A DNA stretch of 24,948 nucleotides from RGIG5612 sp963591145 (GTDB lineage: Bacteria > Bacillota > Clostridia > Lachnospirales > Lachnospiraceae): NCBI GenBank assembly GCA_963591145.1, contig CAVARE010000018.1, positions 1-24,948 on the forward strand, written 5' to 3'. Below are positions 1 through 6,910 of the stretch, in pieces; position 1 is the stretch's first letter, and every line of letters begins with the position of its first letter. The notes under the pieces were generated by a model. It had not been told where the DNA came from and ran no database searches. It saw nothing but the letters and a program-made list of their open reading frames with translations. A program made the translations under genes and the position numbers.

Positions 1-110
1 CGCATTCCGAGCTATCGCTCTACATGCTCATGCAGGCTAGCCCGTCCAATGGCTGCACAGTTGCACGAGCGAGCTCGGACAACTGCACAGCCGCTGTCCG
101 GGACTTTTAT
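1..110 (+). repeat. Structured intergenic repeat, copy 1, variable-hairpin module (5' end outside window)
   Basis: Read on the + strand, a conserved left flank (1-50) leads into a perfect 13-bp hairpin (51-63 with 80-92, 16-nt loop) and then a right flank ending in GGGACTTTT (93-110). The reverse complement of 1-50 matches 7960-8009 at 43 of 50 positions. The reverse complement of 93-108 matches 7902-7917 at 15 of 16. The hairpin arms are unrelated between the two copies. CCCG just left of GTCCAAT can pair with CGGG just before ACTTTT, giving a closed outer helix followed by four T, so in this direction it resembles a terminator, probably for a gene upstream of the window. The family is unknown to me. 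Confidence 0.75.
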
Positions 111-116
111 AGCACA

Positions 117-165
117 TCAGCGAAGGCGTTTTCGAGCAGGGGCTGCACGCCGAGGTTCACGGCAC
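117..165 (+). repeat. Structured intergenic repeat, copy 1, arm module shared with 22179-22227
   Basis: These 49 bases match the reverse complement of 22179-22227 at 47 positions. The segment carries GTTTTC-GA-GCAGGG (128-141), the right arm of the long hairpin seen complete in copy 3, and ends in the CGGCAC that closes that hairpin. Its left arm is not seen in the window. If it exists, it lies before position 1, which would place the module at 1-110 inside the apical loop. The segment reads in the same direction as the downstream gene, as copy 3 does with respect to the acetyltransferase gene. Confidence 0.7.
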
Positions 166-191
166 GCAATAATTAGCTATTCAAGTAAATT

Positions 192-258
192 CTTATGCAT
201 TAGCTGTTCATATGAGTTCTAATTGTTCTACTTATGATATAACAGCACTTTGCATAAG
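192..258 (+). repeat. Long imperfect inverted repeat upstream of the PIN/NYN gene
   Basis: CTTATGCA (192-199) pairs with TGCATAAG (251-258), and GCTGTT (203-208) pairs with AACAGC (241-246). This gives nested stems of 8 and 6 bp separated by a 3/4-nt internal loop and capped by about 32 nt. No poly-T run follows directly, so it is not a normal terminator. It could be an operator, an RNA hairpin, or the remnant of a small mobile repeat. The rest of 166-397 shows only AT-rich sequence and a possible promoter. Confidence 0.5.
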
Positions 259-321
259 TCAATTACCACTTTGAAGGCATTCACAGATTTTACCATCATC
301 ATAAAAAAAGCAAATTCCTAG

Positions 322-351
322 TTCTTTTTTCGGTTGAATGTATGTTATACT
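322..351 (+). promoter_or_regulatory. Possible extended -10 promoter for the PIN/NYN gene
   Basis: TGTTATACT at 343-351 fits an extended -10 (TGn plus TATACT, 5 of 6 to consensus). The -35 candidate TTCTTT at 322-327 is weak, with 18-bp spacing. It lies 46 bases before the start codon at 398. The call rests on pattern match only. Confidence 0.35.
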
Positions 352-397
352 CGTACTCGTTACTGTAATACATAATACAGAATACAGGAGAAACTAT

Positions 398-1396
398 ATG
401 GCATTATATTTAATTGACTTTGAAAATGTGCATGATTCCGGTCTTAATGGAATCAATGCTCTTACCGATCAGGATGAGGTAAGCATTTTCTACAGCAACA
501 AGTCAGAGCACATGTCGTTCGATACGCATGTAAATATCATGAAAAGTGAGGCACGTATTAAGTATATTAAGCTGAGACGTTCTGCCAAAAACTATCTTGA
601 TTTTCAGCTCTGCACTCACCTTGGTTATCTGATCGGTTCCCAGACTGAAGGTCCATTCTTCATTATCAGCAAGGACACAGGCTATGACAGCATTATTGAT
701 TACTGGAGAGATCACGGTATCACCGTAACCCGCCAGCCTTCAATCGGATTTAATTCTATGTCCAATCGCGCTACAGGTCAGACTATCATCCAGGCTCAGC
801 CAGCCAAGGTAGACGTTCAGGAAAACAACCATGTCATAACATTGCCTTCTGTTCCAGTGTATTTTATTGGTTCTTCCGAGAGCAAGAAACAATCTGAAGA
901 TGAAAATGTCGAAGAAGCTATATCAGAAAACTCCGAAGCAAAAAGCTGCGAGGCAGAGGCTCCGATTTCTGAGGCTCAGACTTCTGAAGCTATTTCTTCT
1001 CAATCAGATGAACTGCCTTTCGTTAAGACAGTTAAAAGCAGATCCAAGTCTAAGGCAAAAACAAAATCAAAATCTAATATTGCCGAGGATAATTCTTCAT
1101 CTGAAGAACCAATATCAAATATTTCTGAAAGTGAAAGCACTGATGCCAATGCAGGCAGCGAAGTGGTTCTGTTAAAACCAGATGCACTTCCTGAAGCATA
1201 CCGCAAGAAGGTTCGCACTGCGCTGCGCGGCAAAAACATTCCATCAGGCAACTACTCTGCGATATACAAAGCGGTTGTCAACAGTTATGACAAGCTGGCC
1301 CTTAACAATATTCTGGTCAAATCATTTGGCAGCAGCAAGGGCGGTGTTGTTTACAACATGATCAAAGACATCTTTACAGAGTATCATTCATCATGA
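398..1396 (+). CDS. PIN/NYN-like nuclease-fold protein with disordered linker and conserved C-terminal domain
   Basis: This 332-aa protein starts at the ATG at 398, chosen because CAGGAG at 385-390 sits 7 bases upstream; an upstream in-frame start at 338 has no ribosome binding site. Residues 1-120 look like a PIN/NYN metal-dependent RNase fold. They open with ALYLIDFENV, and the acidic residues D7, D68 (in NYLDFQL), D93 and D97 (in SKDTGYD) are spaced like the metal-binding set. Residues from about 165 to 265 are a Ser/Glu-rich linker with a KSRSKSKAKTKSKS basic patch, likely disordered and suited to RNA contact. The last 65 residues (from PDALPEAYRKKVRTALRGKN) form a compact conserved-looking C-terminal domain. 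No signal peptide or membrane segment is seen, so it is probably cytoplasmic. Nuclease activity is inferred; the RNA target is unknown. Its stop overlaps the next start. Confidence 0.72.
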   Translation: MALYLIDFENVHDSGLNGINALTDQDEVSIFYSNKSEHMSFDTHVNIMKSEARIKYIKLRRSAKNYLDFQLCTHLGYLIGSQTEGPFFIISKDTGYDSIIDYWRDHGITVTRQPSIGFNSMSNRATGQTIIQAQPAKVDVQENNHVITLPSVPVYFIGSSESKKQSEDENVEEAISENSEAKSCEAEAPISEAQTSEAISSQSDELPFVKTVKSRSKSKAKTKSKSNIAEDNSSSEEPISNISESESTDANAGSEVVLLKPDALPEAYRKKVRTALRGKNIPSGNYSAIYKAVVNSYDKLALNNILVKSFGSSKGGVVYNMIKDIFTEYHSS

Positions 1397-1566
1397 ACAT
1401 TTGTGAATCCTGCGCATACTACGTGTATGACGACGAATTTGATGAATATTTCTGCGACATGAACATGGACGAGGATGACGTCGCAAGGCTCATGTCAGGA
1501 CATTATAAGGAATGTCCATTCTGGAGAAACGGTGACGAATATGACACCGTCAAGCACCAGGCATAA
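1393..1566 (+). CDS. DUF6472-like small acidic four-Cys protein
   Basis: The gene encodes 57 aa. Its ATG overlaps the upstream stop as ATGA (1393-1396), so translation is probably coupled to the PIN/NYN gene. The sequence begins MNICESCAYYVYDDEFDEYF and holds four cysteines at 4, 7, 21 and 41 (CxxC, then C and CP), a plausible structural zinc or other metal site. It is strongly acidic. It resembles the DUF6472 family of very short Clostridia proteins; this is from memory of the pattern, not a search. Function is unknown. The tight overlap suggests a partner or regulator of the nuclease-like protein. A terminator follows within 20 bases. Confidence 0.7.
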   Translation: MNICESCAYYVYDDEFDEYFCDMNMDEDDVARLMSGHYKECPFWRNGDEYDTVKHQA

Positions 1567-1580
1567 TCCTTTACACACAA

Positions 1581-1616
1581 GAAGAGCTGTACGATTTGCA
1601 CAGCTCTTCTTTATTT
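1581..1616 (+). terminator. Rho-independent terminator, probably bidirectional
   Basis: A perfect 10-bp stem, GAAGAGCTGT (1581-1590) with ACAGCTCTTC (1600-1609), has a 9-nt loop and is followed by TTTATTT. It ends the PIN/NYN operon. The - strand reading also has short T-rich flanks and could stop transcription from the convergent surface-protein gene. Confidence 0.8.
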
Positions 1617-1737
1617 CATCCAGGCTTGATTTTCGTTTTAAAGCCGGGATCATTTATAGTCAAAATTCACCATGGCCAGGTCTGGCTCCAGATCATTGTA
1701 CAGTCCAGAGCCTTGCCGTAATCGCCTGTCATGTCTC

Positions 1738-4700
1738 TTACTCATCTCTTCGGTTATTAACTATTTCATAATCTTCATCGTCATCACCTCTACGGCGTCT
1801 TACCAGAATGATGATTATTACTACAGCTATAACGATCAATGCAGCTATGGCAATAATGATCCAGAGAACGATATTGTTGGTATCGCCTGTCTTAGGTGTT
1901 GCCTGTGTTACTACCTCAATGGTTGTCTCACAAGAGCCATCCGTATACTGGAACTTGATAGTATGGGTTCCTGTCGGCATCTGATTCATATAATCAGCAT
2001 GGATTTCAACATAGGTTCCACCTTTTGTTGCACCCTGCCATGAATCATACTGGGTTGTAGCAACATTATTGCCATCAATCGTGATTCCTGTGAACTTGCT
2101 GTAATCTCCATCCAGTCTGAACAGCAGCGTTGTTGCTGCGCCCTTCTGATATTTTGCACCGATTCCCTCGATTACATTATAGAGGTTCTTCCACTGTGCA
2201 TACAGATTAACAGTTGCGCCCGATGTAGCCGTAAGATTCTTAATCTGGCTCTTATCTTCATATGAAGTTCCGCTTCCATCAGCCTTAGTATTCCATCCGG
2301 CAAATACATATCCGGTACGAGTTAATGTATTGGCAGGAAGAGTAGCTGCGCTGTCATATACATAGGTCTGACTCTGCATAGTTCCTGAACCGCCATTTGC
2401 ATCAAACTTAACTGTATATCTGATAGCTGTCCACTTAGCATAGAGCTGCAGATTTGACGATACCGCATTATTGAAATTATATGCTGTCGTACCCTGTGTA
2501 TCTGTAAACCAGCCTGCGAATATATATCCGGTTGCAGTCGGATCAGTTGGCTTTGTTGCCTTCTCACCTGACTTAACCGTCTGTGGGTTAGGGGCTGTTC
2601 CATGACCATTTGCATTAAATGATACTGAATACGATGCAGTAGGAAGCTCTGTCCATTTAGCATACAGCGTTACATTGGCTGTTATCGCGGTCGTGAAGTT
2701 GAACATATTCTTGCAATCCTGGTCTGTATACCAGCCGCCGAATACGAAGCCTTCATATGTCGGATCGTTTGGCTTAACAGCTGTCTTGCCGCTTTCAATG
2801 GTCTGTGCAGATGGGGCAGCTCCCTTCGAATTGATAAATGTTACTGTATAATATGTAACCGGAACCTGTGTCCACTTAGCATATAATGTCATTGAGCTGG
2901 TAACCGGCGCATTAAAATCATATGCTGCCGTGCAGGTCTCGTCTGTATACCATCCGCCGAATATCCAGCCTGTCTGTGCAGGATCTGCAGGTTTAGTTAC
3001 CTTGTCTCCTGATACGATCAGCTGACCTTCCGGTGTCGTTCCGTATCTCGTATAGAATGTAACACTGTATGTAATCTTAAGCTCTGACCATTTTGCGTAT
3101 AATGTAATATTGTCATTAACTGCACTATTGAAATCATACTGTGTTGCATATGACTGATCCGTATACCAGCCCTCGAATACCCAGCCGTCTGCTGTAGGGT
3201 TAGTAGGCTGCGTTACCTTCTCGCCCTTATTTACAGTAACCTGTGAAGGGCTTACGCTGCCGTGCGCCGTTGAGAATGTTACTACACATGTCTCTGCAGG
3301 ACGTTCTGTCCATTTAGCATATAAGATCATATAACTTGTAACCGGTGTATTGAAATCATATGCTGTCGTGCAGGCTTCATCTGTATACCAGCCGCCGAAT
3401 ATCCAGCCATCCGCTGTAGGATCTGCCGGCTGTGATACTTTGTCGCCGCTCTTAACCGTTACCTTGTCAGGGCTGACACTGCCGTGAGTAGTTACGAATG
3501 TAACAACATATTCTTCAGTTACCGGCTTGGCTGCCCAGCCTGCATATAATGTAGTATCTGTATTTATCGCTGTATCAAAGTTATATACTGTTGTGCATGC
3601 TGCATCTGTATACCAGCCTGTAAAGTTATATGCATCATCTATAGGTTCATCCGGTATCTGAGGGATATCTCCCGGTGTCAAGGTCTCGCCCTGAGGCACC
3701 AATGTACCGTGTCCATTCAGATCAAATGTCACATAAACATGCTCTGGTGCTGCCTCTGTCCACTTAGCATATAAGATCATATAACTTGTAACCGGTGTAT
3801 TGAAATCATATGCTGTCGTGCAGGCTTCATCTGTATACCAGCCACCGAATGTCCAGCCATCCGCCGTCGGGTCAGCCGGCTGTGATACCGTGCTGCCATC
3901 AGTTACTGTAACCTCGCTAGGTTCAACACTGCCATGGGCGGTTACAAATGTTACTACATAAGATTCTGGCACTACCTCTGTCCAGTGCGCATATAACGTT
4001 ATGCTGCCAGTTATCTGTGTATTGGCAAAATCAAATGCAGACTCTGCGCCTTCAGCATACCAGCCGTCGAATGTATATCCCTCTCTTGTAAGTGAACCTG
4101 GATCAATTGCATATTCTCCTGATACAATCGTCTGTGTTTCAGGTGCTGTTATACCTTCTGCCTGTGAATCAAATGATACCGTGTAGTATGTCGGATTCTC
4201 TGTCCAGTGCGCATATAACGTTATGCTGCCAGTTATCTGTGTATTGGCAAAATCAAATGCAGACTCTGCGCCTTCAGCATACCAGCCGTCGAATGTATAT
4301 CCCTCTCTTGTAAGTGAACCTGGATCAATTGCATATTCTCCTGATACAATCGTCTGTGTTTCAGGTGCTGTTATACCTTCTGCCTGTGAATCAAATGATA
4401 CCGTATAGTATACCACTTCAGGTTCCTCTGGATCTGGATCTTCTGGATCTTCTGGATTTTCTGGATCTTCAGGATCTGAGATCGGACTCGGCTCTGCATC
4501 TGAACCCTGACTGCTCTGTCCCTGAGTCAGAATGATGCTGCCGTCTTCCTGATCCATACCATAATAAGATGAATCCGCATCATATGTTATGTAATCAGCA
4601 CCGAAATACTGGCCATCATTTGCACCAATGGTCTGACCTTCTATAGTCGAGGTATCATGCGGTGTTACGCCTACGCTGCCAGTTAATTCCGCATCAAGAT

Positions 4701-5496
4701 GCAGCACGCTGCCATCAAGATGGATATTGTTAGCCGCACCATTGAAGTCAGTATTGCCTGTAACACTGATACTGCCGTCAACATATACATTTCCCGATGT
4801 ACGGATAGCACCGCCGCAGCCTGAGGTATTGCCTGTGATATTTGCAGATCCATACAGATATACGTCGCCTTCGTTGTATATAGCGCCGCCAGCATAATCA
4901 GCTGTACACTGTGTGATCTCACCGCCATCGAAATTCAGATTACCGCCATTTGCAATATATACGGCTCCGCCATATCCCGCACGGCTGTTCTTAAGCGTTG
5001 TATCAGAACTGATCACAAGCTTGCCGCCGCTTAATACATTGAACAGGCTGTATCCGCTGTAGCTCGAGCTATTTCCATCAACAGTGATATTATTCAGAGT
5101 AATCTTGCCGCCGCTTGTTATATTAAACAAAGCGTCGCCTGAAAAATCTCTGTAAATTGTATATCCGCCCGTTAAGGTAATTGTCTTATTTACTGTAATT
5201 GATTTTGTGATATAGATATCAGATGTGATCTGGATAGAATCACCCTCTGCCGCAGCACTTATGGCTGCTGTCAGTGATTTATATGGAGTCTCACCTATGT
5301 ATGCAACATCTGGTGCACTCTCATCATAAACCTCCTCGCCCTCTTCGGAACTCGATGTTCCAGTTCCACATACTGCGCAATAACCATCTACAACATGATT
5401 ATGTCCGGACTCCTCTCCGTCAGCAAATGCTGATGTAGGTATCAGCATTAAAATCATTGCAATGGCTATAAACAGACTAAGAATTCTCTGTTTCAT
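1738..5496 (-). CDS. Large cell-surface protein with beta-helix region, ten InlB-type B-repeats and C-terminal anchor
   Basis: This 1252-aa protein starts at 5496, chosen because AGGAGG lies 9 bases upstream; an in-frame start at 5541 lacks one and would bury the signal peptide. Residues 1-25 are a Sec signal peptide (basic MKQR, hydrophobic core, SAFA). HNHVVDGYCAVCG follows, then about residues 70-300 of short GG-rich strands resembling a parallel beta-helix. An acidic Pro/Asp/Glu linker leads to ten repeats of about 74 aa (roughly 361-1102), each ending in a motif such as TLYAKWTE and containing GWYTD: the Flg_new/InlB B-repeat family. A unique domain of about 95 aa precedes TPKTGD, a 23-residue membrane helix and an RRRR stop-transfer. 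PKTGD suggests a non-LPXTG sortase substrate, but the acidic tail of about 17 residues after the arginines is long for a sorting signal. The likely role is adhesion or a surface scaffold; the ligand is unknown. Confidence 0.85.
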   Translation of the reverse strand: MKQRILSLFIAIAMILMLIPTSAFADGEESGHNHVVDGYCAVCGTGTSSSEEGEEVYDESAPDVAYIGETPYKSLTAAISAAAEGDSIQITSDIYITKSITVNKTITLTGGYTIYRDFSGDALFNITSGGKITLNNITVDGNSSSYSGYSLFNVLSGGKLVISSDTTLKNSRAGYGGAVYIANGGNLNFDGGEITQCTADYAGGAIYNEGDVYLYGSANITGNTSGCGGAIRTSGNVYVDGSISVTGNTDFNGAANNIHLDGSVLHLDAELTGSVGVTPHDTSTIEGQTIGANDGQYFGADYITYDADSSYYGMDQEDGSIILTQGQSSQGSDAEPSPISDPEDPENPEDPEDPDPEEPEVVYYTVSFDSQAEGITAPETQTIVSGEYAIDPGSLTREGYTFDGWYAEGAESAFDFANTQITGSITLYAHWTENPTYYTVSFDSQAEGITAPETQTIVSGEYAIDPGSLTREGYTFDGWYAEGAESAFDFANTQITGSITLYAHWTEVVPESYVVTFVTAHGSVEPSEVTVTDGSTVSQPADPTADGWTFGGWYTDEACTTAYDFNTPVTSYMILYAKWTEAAPEHVYVTFDLNGHGTLVPQGETLTPGDIPQIPDEPIDDAYNFTGWYTDAACTTVYNFDTAINTDTTLYAGWAAKPVTEEYVVTFVTTHGSVSPDKVTVKSGDKVSQPADPTADGWIFGGWYTDEACTTAYDFNTPVTSYMILYAKWTERPAETCVVTFSTAHGSVSPSQVTVNKGEKVTQPTNPTADGWVFEGWYTDQSYATQYDFNSAVNDNITLYAKWSELKITYSVTFYTRYGTTPEGQLIVSGDKVTKPADPAQTGWIFGGWYTDETCTAAYDFNAPVTSSMTLYAKWTQVPVTYYTVTFINSKGAAPSAQTIESGKTAVKPNDPTYEGFVFGGWYTDQDCKNMFNFTTAITANVTLYAKWTELPTASYSVSFNANGHGTAPNPQTVKSGEKATKPTDPTATGYIFAGWFTDTQGTTAYNFNNAVSSNLQLYAKWTAIRYTVKFDANGGSGTMQSQTYVYDSAATLPANTLTRTGYVFAGWNTKADGSGTSYEDKSQIKNLTATSGATVNLYAQWKNLYNVIEGIGAKYQKGAATTLLFRLDGDYSKFTGITIDGNNVATTQYDSWQGATKGGTYVEIHADYMNQMPTGTHTIKFQYTDGSCETTIEVVTQATPKTGDTNNIVLWIIIAIAALIVIAVVIIIILVRRRRGDDDEDYEIVNNRRDE
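3314..3843. repeat. 80-bp identical blocks in non-adjacent B-repeats
   Basis: Bases 3314-3393 and 3764-3843 are identical (offset 450 bp), although a clearly different repeat lies between them. They encode the second half of the third and fifth B-repeats. This fits either duplication of a two-repeat unit or local gene conversion. Confidence 0.9.
3976..4404. repeat. 222-bp tandem duplication inside the surface-protein gene
   Basis: Bases 3976-4182 are identical to 4198-4404 over 207 positions, with a repeat unit of 222 bp. Homology continues past one mismatch to 4189/4411. Each unit encodes one complete B-repeat, and the two proteins are identical across the repeat. Synonymous sites are identical too, so the duplication or gene conversion is recent. 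Confidence 0.95.
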
Positions 5497-5584
5497 ATTA
5501 TTCGCCTCCTTGTAATTATTTGGACAGTTGCGCATTTTCATGATAGAAAGAAAATGTGAATTTTTTATGTCTTACTTGTAACAA

Positions 5585-5624
5585 AACTGAGCCAATCAGA
5601 TTCCAGGCAAATCTGTCAATCGGC
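5585..5624 (-). terminator. Likely terminator of the PfkB kinase gene
   Basis: On the - strand GCCGAT (5624-5619) pairs with ATTGGC (5596-5591), and CAGATT (5615-5610 on the complement) pairs with AATCTG, with a 3-nt bulge and a 7-nt loop. The sequence TCAGTTTTGTT follows. The stem includes the kinase stop codon at 5616-5618, so ribosomes reaching the stop would disturb it. Confidence 0.5.
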
Positions 5625-6527
5625 CTTATATGTATTTTCTGTTGACTGTATTACGACTGCAGCCATCTCTGTTCCCAGGCGGCATGCCTCGTCAATCGGC
5701 ATATTGCAGATGAGCCCTGCAGAAACTCCTGCGAAGAATGAATCCCCTGCTCCCGTTGAGTCAACTATATCAATCTGCTCTGACGGGCACATGCCGCTGG
5801 TTCCATCCTTACACGCATAAACCGAGCCGTCCTTATCCAGCGTAACGATCATGCATTCCATACGGAAATCATTTAGCTTGTCCTTCAAAATATTCAACAT
5901 TTCGTCAGGGCTTTTATCTTCAGTATCAGTATCGAACAGTTGCCCTGCCTCTATCCTGTTGCATACGAAGCATTTGCACTTATTTATATATTCAATGCGG
6001 TTAAGGGCTATCGTCATGTTAGATATGACGCCATATACGTCGACCTGATATTTCTCCGCCAGCCTGAAGACTCTCGATACAATCTCTTCTTCCAGGTCTA
6101 TCTCAATCGCGATGGCGTCGGCATCGGCAAATATCTCATCGCCCCTTTCATCCAGAAGCAGACTTACAGGAATCAGATTCTGCCTCTTGGACAGATTGGC
6201 GCATACATCGCCATCAGGTGTCATGATAACCATCCAGGTACCTATTCCATTGGGAATCCTGAGCATGTAATCTGTTATTACGCCAGACTCCTTCAGGTCG
6301 GACTCAATGGCGGCCCCATGACCCATGCTGTCAGTGATGCTTACAAATACGGGCTTTAGTCCCAGACCGGCTATATCCTGAACCACGTTTCTGCCCACGC
6401 CTCCGTATTTATATTCGATACGTCCGGCATTCCTGCCATTTGGAATAAATGTTCCTTCGGGATATCCCTTGATATCCATGAATACCGTGCCGATGACAAC
6501 TATTTTTTTACTTTCAAAATCATACAT
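5616..6527 (-). CDS. PfkB-family sugar or nucleoside kinase
   Basis: This 303-aa protein, the normal length for the ribokinase/PfkB fold, is predicted to phosphorylate a sugar or nucleoside hydroxyl with ATP in the cytosol. The N-terminal strand KKIVVIGTVFMDIKG and the substrate-side motif GGVGRN (42-47) are present. The C-terminal PfkB signature DSTGAGDSFFAGV (256-268) carries the anion-hole GAG and the catalytic base D262. The substrate cannot be read from sequence; pseudouridine, adenosine-like and sugar kinases all share these motifs. The start at 6527 has AGGAAAG upstream, slightly far away (about 11 bases). It stands alone, with a terminator behind it and a divergent promoter region in front. 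It is not next to the sugar importer, so joint function with that operon is only possible. Confidence 0.8.
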   Translation of the reverse strand: MYDFESKKIVVIGTVFMDIKGYPEGTFIPNGRNAGRIEYKYGGVGRNVVQDIAGLGLKPVFVSITDSMGHGAAIESDLKESGVITDYMLRIPNGIGTWMVIMTPDGDVCANLSKRQNLIPVSLLLDERGDEIFADADAIAIEIDLEEEIVSRVFRLAEKYQVDVYGVISNMTIALNRIEYINKCKCFVCNRIEAGQLFDTDTEDKSPDEMLNILKDKLNDFRMECMIVTLDKDGSVYACKDGTSGMCPSEQIDIVDSTGAGDSFFAGVSAGLICNMPIDEACRLGTEMAAVVIQSTENTYKAD

Positions 6528-6681
6528 ATCCGTTGACTTTCCTCATGCGCTGCTTGTAGATTTCGTTTAGTGGGCTCTATACTTGCAGACTTACCGTCGT
6601 TAGTCTGTCCCTTGCACTACTTGAAAATTCCAGACAATGACGCCCGACCTGTGATAAGTGTAGTATAACTCCATCAGTTGA

Positions 6682-6710
6682 AATATACCAAAAAATCTCT
6701 TGTCCCTCAA
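6682..6710 (-). promoter_or_regulatory. Predicted sigma-A promoter toward the PfkB kinase
   Basis: On the - strand TTGAGG (6710-6705) and TATATT (6687-6682) are separated by 17 bp. Each element has two or fewer departures from consensus. The leader to the kinase start would be about 150 nt. Confidence 0.45.
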
Positions 6711-6728
6711 TGCTAAAACGCATATACT
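6700..6728 (+). promoter_or_regulatory. Predicted sigma-A promoter toward the S1-domain gene
   Basis: TTGTCC (6700-6705) and TATACT (6723-6728) have an exact 17-bp spacer. Its -35 shares base 6705 with the -35 of the opposing promoter, so the two probably compete for polymerase. Confidence 0.5.
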
Positions 6729-6910
6729 TTAATTGTAGCTGACAATTGCGCCGCTGGTTATTAATATCACGTGTGAACAGCATAAGTCAGCCGTAACTTG
6801 CAGGAGCATATTTCGTGATGCCTGACAGGCCTTACCAGCAGGCATGGCAATGTCTCACAATGCGGCTGCAAGCAGAATTACTGGAGCAAAAAGCACAAGG
6901 AGGCAGGAGC

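Larger units (their letters stand above)
6528..6910. other. Divergent intergenic region between kinase and S1 genes
   Basis: These 383 bases hold no convincing gene. They contain overlapping divergent promoters (6682-6728), a 6-bp inverted repeat AATTGT/ACAATT (6731-6747) at the expected + strand start of transcription, and a leader of about 175 nt before the S1 gene. The leader has ATGCCTG/CAGGCAT (6818-6824, 6839-6845), which can form a hairpin. A 68-codon open frame on the - strand at 6577-6783 has no family resemblance that I can see. Confidence 0.5.

Noticed and set aside
2600..4410. Regular repeats resembling an array such as CRISPR
   Set aside because: Units are about 222 bp, fully coding and encode InlB-type B-repeats; there are no short repeats with unique spacers.
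4001..4535. Pairs of identical + strand frames of 61 and 73 codons
   Set aside because: They are shadows of the tandem duplication in the surface-protein gene on the other strand.
6577..6783. 68-codon open frame on the - strand in the divergent intergenic region
   Set aside because: No ribosome binding site that convinces, no recognisable family, and it overlaps both predicted promoters.
6815..6910. Upstream start of the S1 protein adding 32 residues
   Set aside because: GTG/ATG at 6815-6820 has no ribosome binding site, and the ATG at 6911 has a near-perfect one; the extra residues do not look like a domain.
6735..6910. Known riboswitch in the S1 leader
   Set aside because: Only short hairpins are visible, with no conserved core of a riboswitch class I can recognise.
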